Source: JAUHWS01 sp964571805 (GTDB lineage: Bacteria; Patescibacteriota; Gracilibacteria; UM-FILTER-43-11). From it: 9,985 nucleotides of DNA. The notes under the pieces were generated by a model, which was not told the origin of the DNA, made no database searches, and was given only the letters and a program-made list of their open reading frames with translations. Location of the stretch: positions 1 through 9,985 of the forward strand of contig CAZNDI010000036.1 in assembly GCA_964571805.1 (NCBI GenBank). The letters run 5' to 3'. Position 1 is the stretch's first letter. Every line of letters begins with the position of its first letter. The position numbers and the translations under genes were made by a program. Positions 7,301 to 9,985 of this stretch are shown piece after piece.

Positions 7301-7334
7301 GGAGGAGGAGAGGGAGGTGGTTTTGAAAAGCTAG
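4317..7334 (+). CDS. Type IIG-like restriction-modification fusion (PD-ExK nuclease, N6-adenine methyltransferase, target recognition domain)
   Basis: This single polypeptide of 1005 residues is built like Eco57I/MmeI-type restriction enzymes, which both cut DNA and methylate adenine in its recognition site. Residues about 25-165 form an N-terminal nuclease domain with KPD (86-88) and VVEIKD (104-109), giving the PD-(D/E)xK set Asp88, Glu106, Lys108. A helical linker (about 200-385) follows, then IFYTPDYIVDYIV near 391-403. Methyltransferase motif I is DPACGSG (454-460) for SAM binding, IYGVDLNPESVEI lies near 508-520, and motif IV NPPY (580-583) indicates N6-adenine methylation. Residues about 600-890 form the TaqI-like recognition region, followed by a helical C-terminus ending LYGLTEEEREVVL. 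Base composition switches sharply: G-rich to about 6060, very AT-rich to about 6950, then C-rich, pointing to exchange of the recognition segment. No separate methyltransferase or specificity gene is needed. No Shine-Dalgarno motif precedes the ATG. Confidence 0.93.
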   Translation: MAKLFKDKVIKKNLENFPILNFEAKLEIVQKWLAAYRSKALHQKTETQCEQAFNQSFFVELLDYSTFPNEIYTLEPKGRTEATGQKPDAVLGYFSAEKTRTVAVVEIKDVNTPLDRSQKREGNLSPVQQAFKYKPQYKECDFVIATNFFEIRLHKDTQLDYELFTLESLANPKDDYYELRKFYYLLSAGNFVTKSGKSKTEELLSEIRVEQEAITKNFYKEYKLLRQELIKDIVTNNSISKEDFAMTIEKAQKLIDRVVFVCFCEDKDLLPDGILLRVIEAADSGFNSVWETMKGFFAAIDKGSEKLGIPDGYNGGLFAEDQVLNDLKITDAVCKKFLEFGNFDFSEDLSVNILGHIFEQSISDIEELKAKTIEGEEVDKKKSKRKKDGIFYTPDYIVDYIVKNSLGKFLEEKEAEIKAKNNLKEEITDVNYKKRALASYLEYQSALRNVKVLDPACGSGAFLVKVFDYLLAENIRVANIIADLNNDQTDFMSSEGYIKSLLENNIYGVDLNPESVEITKLSLWLKSAQKGKKLVDLNDNIKCGNSLIDDPAVAGERAFKWEEEFKTIMDAGGFDVVVGNPPYVLCQPSNTPESILNFYKNNFEIASYKIDLFHLFIEKSIKVLKKGGLLGFITPSTYFTNKYIQSLRNFILNHCDIKSLVLFEDEVFEDASVETSIITIKKGNSKNSHVESFMMDSKGELKKISKIEQIIWEKEEENVFNINEQTGADLKNCKKLDDIVEIYFGIQAYDRKSSISKQKLNEDYIEMIDGADINPFSKSSPKLFFHFKADNIKSGGNYEVYKKDRIVVRQIGLNPIVGFCEAGILTSNTIYNIYPKNSDFDLKFILTLLNSNFIKWHWLKKFSDNKKTFPKIKGYQIKQLPIPVANKLIQQPFIEKADLMLSLHKTFHEKLQAFLKLIQTEYNLPKITKKLEKFYTLEFEDFVKELKSAKLTLDQKADLLAFFEKNKKELLELKHQIDSTDHQIDEMVFELYGLTEEEREVVLKS

Positions 7335-7340
7335 CAAACC

Positions 7341-7370
7341 CTTGACTGGTAAACAAAAGTTCACTAAAAT
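7341..7370 (+). promoter_or_regulatory. Promoter/operator of the RhuM gene (copy 1 of a 30-bp repeat)
   Basis: TTGACT (7342-7347), a 17-bp spacer and TAAAAT (7365-7370) make a near-ideal sigma70 promoter. The spacer contains a dyad, GTAAAC (7349-7354) and GTTCAC (7359-7364) separated by AAAA, with one mismatch. All 30 bases recur at 8538-8567. A regulator bound to the dyad would sit between -35 and -10 and block polymerase. Confidence 0.75.
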
Positions 7371-7398
7371 AAAGACCTCACTATCATAAAATTAATCC

Positions 7399-8409
7399 AT
7401 GCCTTATCAATCCCAACCCTCTTCCAACTTCATCCTCTACTCCACCCCCACCGGCGACGTAAAACTCGACGTCTTTTTACACGACGAAACCCTATGGCTC
7501 AGCCAAAAAATGATGAGTGAGCTCTTTGATGTAGATAGATCTGTAATTACAAAACATCTTCAAAATATCTTTGAAGCCCATGAATTAGAGGAAAAATCAG
7601 TTAGTGCAATAATTGCACATACTGCCAAAGATGGAAAAAATTATGAAACCAAATTCTACAACCTCGATGCCATCATCGCCGTCGGCTACCGCGTCAACTC
7701 CTCCCGAGCCACCCAATTCCGCATCTGGGCCACCCAAGTCTTAAAAGAATACATCCTCAAAGGCTTCGTCCTCGATGATGAGCGACTTAAACAAGGAGAA
7801 CACGCCTTTAAAAAAGACTACTTTCAAGAATTACTGGAGAGAGTTCGTTCCATCCGGGCCAGCGAACGACGAATCTATCTAAAAATTACCGATATTTTTG
7901 CCGAATGCAGTACCGACTACGACCCCCACTCTGAGCAAACCAAAGGCTTCTTCGGGGCCGTTCAAAATAAATTTCACTATGCCATCACTGGCCAAACCGC
8001 CGCCGAAATCATACAACAACACGCCGACAGTAAAAAAGAAAACATGGGTCTGACCACCTGGAAGAATGGACCCAAAGGCAGAGTTTTGAGTTCTGATGTA
8101 AAAGTGGCCAAAAATTATCTCGCTAAAAAAGAAATCAAAAAACTTGAACGCACCATCTCAGCTTTTTTTGACTATATCGAAAATCAGGTCGAAAATAAAA
8201 AAACTTTCACCATGGCCGAATTCGCCCTCTCAGTGGATAAATTCCTTTCATTCAATGATTTTAAAATTTTAGACGGTAAAGGTCAGTTATCCATGAAGCA
8301 AGCCGAAAAGAAAGCCCTCAAAGAATATGAACAATTCAACAAAACCCAACCCATTGAATCCGATTTTGAAAAAGAAGTGAAAAAAATGCTGAAGAAATCT
8401 AAGCAATAA
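7399..8409 (+). CDS. RhuM family protein (COG3943-like)
   Basis: The protein is full length for the family (336 residues). RhuM proteins were named from a Salmonella pathogenicity-island gene and are common beside restriction systems; their biochemical role is unsettled. Residues about 20-60 look like a helix-turn-helix (LWLSQKMMSELFDVDRSVI, TKHLQNIF). Next come HTAKDGKNYETKFYNLDAI (74-92, crossing two family blocks) and AVGYRVNSSRATQFRIWAT (94-112), both RhuM hallmarks, then RVRSIRASERRIYLKITDIF (149-168) and a conserved C-terminal half with NMGLTTWKNGPKG. The codons for about residues 37-85 are AT-rich while the flanks are C-rich, suggesting the DNA-binding part was exchanged. Transcription probably starts from the promoter at 7341-7370. 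Autoregulation is plausible but inferred. Confidence 0.88.
   Translation: MPYQSQPSSNFILYSTPTGDVKLDVFLHDETLWLSQKMMSELFDVDRSVITKHLQNIFEAHELEEKSVSAIIAHTAKDGKNYETKFYNLDAIIAVGYRVNSSRATQFRIWATQVLKEYILKGFVLDDERLKQGEHAFKKDYFQELLERVRSIRASERRIYLKITDIFAECSTDYDPHSEQTKGFFGAVQNKFHYAITGQTAAEIIQQHADSKKENMGLTTWKNGPKGRVLSSDVKVAKNYLAKKEIKKLERTISAFFDYIENQVENKKTFTMAEFALSVDKFLSFNDFKILDGKGQLSMKQAEKKALKEYEQFNKTQPIESDFEKEVKKMLKKSKQ
7604..7618. repeat. Perfect 15-nt palindrome inside the RhuM gene
   Basis: GTGCAAT, a central A, and ATTGCAC form two perfect 7-bp arms over codons 69-74 (SAIIAH), just after the predicted DNA-binding helices. Palindromes occur at the same place in the two BRO/DinD genes downstream. Confidence 0.75.
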
Positions 8410-8537
8410 GAAAAAGGCCTCTTCAAGGCGAAACAGGAAAAGACATTTTTCAATCGTAGTTACCCAATAAGCTTAGTGAACAGTGAGCAAAAACTCAACT
8501 CAGTTTCTCAGCAGCTTCTGATAAAAGCCATAATACT
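8410..8537. other. Intergenic spacer between RhuM and BRO genes
   Basis: I see no gene in this 128-bp spacer. A 4-bp stem GCCT/AGGC near 8418-8430 is too weak, and lacks the T-run, to be called a terminator. On the minus strand a 12-codon stretch near 8500-8540 (EYYGFYQKLLRN, then stop) vaguely recalls the tail of HsdS specificity proteins but is too short to call. Confidence 0.4.
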
Positions 8538-8567
8538 CTTGACTGGTAAACAAAAGTTCACTAAAAT
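8538..8567 (+). promoter_or_regulatory. Promoter/operator of the BRO gene (copy 2 of the 30-bp repeat)
   Basis: This is base-for-base identical to 7341-7370, with TTGACT at 8539-8544 and TAAAAT at 8562-8567. The dyad half-sites are at 8546-8551 and 8556-8561. As in copy 1, exactly 28 bases lie between the -10 box and the ATG. The leaders share GACCTCA but otherwise differ, so the promoter block itself is what has been kept or copied. Confidence 0.75.
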
Positions 8568-8595
8568 GACCTCATAGTATTCTAACTCGCAAAAC

Positions 8596-9435
8596 ATGCC
8601 TCACGAAAACTACAAACTAGCACTCTTCGAAAACTACAAAATCCGTCGCCACTACGATGAGGAAAAGGAAATCTGGTACTTTTCCGTCATCGATGTCGTC
8701 GCCGCTTTAACCGAACAAACAGATCGCCAAACGGCCAGAAAATACTGGAATAAACTTGCCGAACGGCTTAAAGAAGAGGGAAATGAAACGGTGACAAATT
8801 GTCACCAGTTGAAAATGATAGCCCAAGATGGAAAAATGAGGGAAACAGACGTCGCCGACGTCGAAACTCTCCTTCGTCTCATCCAATCCATCCCCTCCAA
8901 AAAAGCCGAACCCATCAAACTCTGGCTCGCCAAAGTCGGCTACGAACGCATGCAGGAAATTTCTGATCCCGAACAATCCCTCAACCGTGCCCGGGAAAAC
9001 TGGAAAAAACACGGCCGAAGCCAAAAGTGGATTCAGCAACGCATGATGGGACAGGAAACCCGAAACAAACTCACCGACTACTGGGCCGAACACGGCATCA
9101 AAAAAGGAATCGACTTTGCTCTTCTTACCAACATCATTCATGAAGAATGGACAGGCATAAATGTTAAAAGCCATAAACAGATCAAAGGCCTAAAAAATCA
9201 AAACCTGCGTGACCACATGACTGAGGCTGAACTAATCTTCACCGCCTTAGCCGAGCTATCCACCCGACAAATTGCTGAAACCGTAGAAGCGGAAGGAATT
9301 GAAGAAAATAAAGAAGCAGGCAAAAAAGGCGGTGGAATCGCTAAAAACGCAAAGCTGGAACTCGAGCAGAAAACAGGCAAAAAAATTGTTTCCGGAGAAA
9401 ATTATTTGAATCCTTCAAAAACTTTAAGCCCTTAA
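8596..9435 (+). CDS. BRO-N / DinD-like protein (phage antirepressor family)
   Basis: The product has 279 residues. The N-terminal BRO domain (about 8-120) shows WYFSVIDVVAALT (27-39), RKYWNKLAERLKEEG (48-62), VTNCHQLKM (66-74), DGKMRETDVADVETLLRLI (78-96, two adjoining motifs) and IQSIPSKKAEPIKLWLAKVG (96-115). BRO-N domains bind DNA and occur in phage antirepressors and in E. coli DinD. The C-terminal half (about 145-275; RNKLTDYWAEHGI, SHKQIKGLKNQNLRDHMT, TGKKIVSGENYL) resembles the DinD C-terminal half. A regulatory or DNA-damage-linked role is likely; the true target is unknown. It shares its promoter block with the RhuM gene. It lies 6 bp before the truncated dinD and may be co-transcribed with it. 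C-rich codon use matches RhuM and DinD and differs from the restriction enzyme's 5' part. Confidence 0.88.
   Translation: MPHENYKLALFENYKIRRHYDEEKEIWYFSVIDVVAALTEQTDRQTARKYWNKLAERLKEEGNETVTNCHQLKMIAQDGKMRETDVADVETLLRLIQSIPSKKAEPIKLWLAKVGYERMQEISDPEQSLNRARENWKKHGRSQKWIQQRMMGQETRNKLTDYWAEHGIKKGIDFALLTNIIHEEWTGINVKSHKQIKGLKNQNLRDHMTEAELIFTALAELSTRQIAETVEAEGIEENKEAGKKGGGIAKNAKLELEQKTGKKIVSGENYLNPSKTLSP
8790..8806. repeat. Perfect 17-nt palindrome inside the BRO gene
   Basis: GGTGACAA, a central A, and TTGTCACC form two perfect 8-bp arms over codons 65-71, encoding the conserved VTNCH motif. The surrounding segment (about 8770-8850) is more AT-rich than the rest of the gene. Confidence 0.75.
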
Positions 9436-9441
9436 TATCCT

Positions 9442-9873
9442 ATGCACCCACAACTCATCCACTCGCTCACTAAAAACTTTGAAAACCACGCCCAAAAGAC
9501 TTCCGAAGACATTGAATTTTGGCTAGCCAGGGATCTACAAGAATTATTGGAATACAGCGAATGGCGAAACTTTTTGCTAGTGATTGAGAAAGCTAAGGTA
9601 GCCTCTGAAAGCTCTGGAAATAAAGCTTCCGACCATTTTGTTGACGTCAACAAAATGGTCGGACTAGGCTCTAGTTCACAAAGAGAAGTTGAAGACCTCA
9701 TGCTCACCCGTTACGCCTGCTACCTCATCGCCCAAAACGGTGACCCTAGGAAAGAAGCCATTGCCTTCGCCCAAAACTACTTTGCCATCCAAACCCGAAA
9801 AATTGAACTCATCCAAAAAAACTATGAAACACTTCCTCTTCAAATCCGAACCCTCCACCTACTCCATCGATGA
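9442..9873 (+). CDS. DinD-like protein, truncated to its N-terminal BRO half
   Basis: The frame encodes 143 residues; E. coli DinD has about 275. The BRO-like half is clear: FWLARDLQELLEYSEWRNF (26-44), VIEKAKVA (47-54), DHFVDVNKMVGLGSSSQREV (64-83), YACYLIAQNGDPRKEAIAFA (91-110) and YFAIQTRKIEL (113-123). Homology then stops and the last 17 or so codons read over the start of the next gene in another frame. The DinD C-terminal half is missing, so it is probably a pseudogene or a stand-alone DNA-binding fragment left by a deletion. Start at ATG 9442 gives the normal beginning; it sits 6 bp after the BRO stop. A 36-bp perfect palindrome occupies codons 63-74. Confidence 0.8.
   Translation: MHPQLIHSLTKNFENHAQKTSEDIEFWLARDLQELLEYSEWRNFLLVIEKAKVASESSGNKASDHFVDVNKMVGLGSSSQREVEDLMLTRYACYLIAQNGDPRKEAIAFAQNYFAIQTRKIELIQKNYETLPLQIRTLHLLHR
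9628..9663. repeat. Perfect 36-bp palindrome inside the dinD fragment
   Basis: The two 18-bp arms meet at GTTGAC|GTCAAC (centre between 9645 and 9646) and are perfectly complementary with no loop. Pairing ends at 9627/9664. It spans exactly 12 codons, S63 to G74, in a part of the protein conserved in DinD relatives. Confidence 0.92.
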
Positions 9874-9985
9874 CCTCCAAAAGGAGGCAGCAACCGCGTG
9901 GACCGGCATCCGAAATTACACCGCCCGCAATAACATGCGCGACCTCATGAAAATCGGCGACAAGATTCTTTTTTATCATTCCAGT
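9824..9985 (+). CDS. EVE-domain protein (N-terminal part, runs off window)
   Basis: The ATG at 9824 opens 54 codons to the window edge. They give a textbook EVE-domain beginning: MKHFLFKSEPSTYSIDDL (1-18), then AWTGIRNYTARNNMRDLMKI (25-44) and GDKILFYHSS (45-54). EVE domains have a PUA-like fold and read modified bases; in bacteria they occur alone or fused to nucleases in modification-dependent restriction. Whether this is a stand-alone protein of about 140-150 residues or a fusion cannot be seen. It overlaps the end of the dinD frame by 50 bp in a different frame, which is where DinD homology stops. No Shine-Dalgarno motif is visible. Confidence 0.9.
   Translation, partial: MKHFLFKSEPSTYSIDDLQKEAATAWTGIRNYTARNNMRDLMKIGDKILFYHSS

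Noticed and set aside
8415..8435. Rho-independent terminator after the RhuM gene
   Set aside because: The stem is only 4 bp and is not followed by a T-run.
8495..8540. Minus-strand remnant of an HsdS specificity gene
   Set aside because: Only a dozen weakly similar codons before a stop; not enough to support homology.

Overview
The window looks like about 10 kb of chromosome from an uncultured, AT-leaning bacterium that uses the standard genetic code. I cannot fix the phylum. The mix of a bL25 with a long charged tail, LabA-type NYN, RhuM and BRO/DinD genes, and the near absence of Shine-Dalgarno motifs would suit a candidate-phylum lineage such as Patescibacteria, but this is inference.

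Left block (1-2345, minus strand) is housekeeping. A likely operon runs CBS-domain protein, rplY (ribosomal protein bL25) and queA (tRNA queuosine synthesis, cut by the window edge). A tRNA-Leu(UAA) gene lies upstream on the same strand. queA carries a palindromic, tandemly repeated, in-frame DNA element. The 3' end of the tRNA gene is duplicated 87 bp away, a possible relic of an attachment site.

Middle block (2345-4163). After a stem-loop-rich stretch comes a NYN-domain (LabA/PIN-like nuclease) gene split into two complementary halves. The 913-bp insertion between them starts with a 122-bp sequence that can fold into a three-way junction, followed by a promoter and a TraB/ChaN-like gene.

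Right block (4317-9985, plus strand) is an accessory, defence-island-like cluster. It holds a 1005-aa single-chain restriction-methylation enzyme (PD-ExK nuclease plus N6-adenine methyltransferase), a RhuM-family protein, a BRO-N/DinD-like protein, an N-terminal-only DinD, and the start of an EVE-domain protein. The RhuM and BRO genes share an identical 30-bp promoter with an operator-like dyad and the same distance to the start codon, so they are probably co-regulated. RhuM, BRO and DinD each contain a perfect DNA palindrome at the same place in the reading frame (about codons 63-74). The restriction enzyme and RhuM genes are compositional mosaics, as expected if recognition segments are exchanged. 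No function for the cluster can be proved from sequence alone; defence, or regulation of a mobile element, is the best inference.
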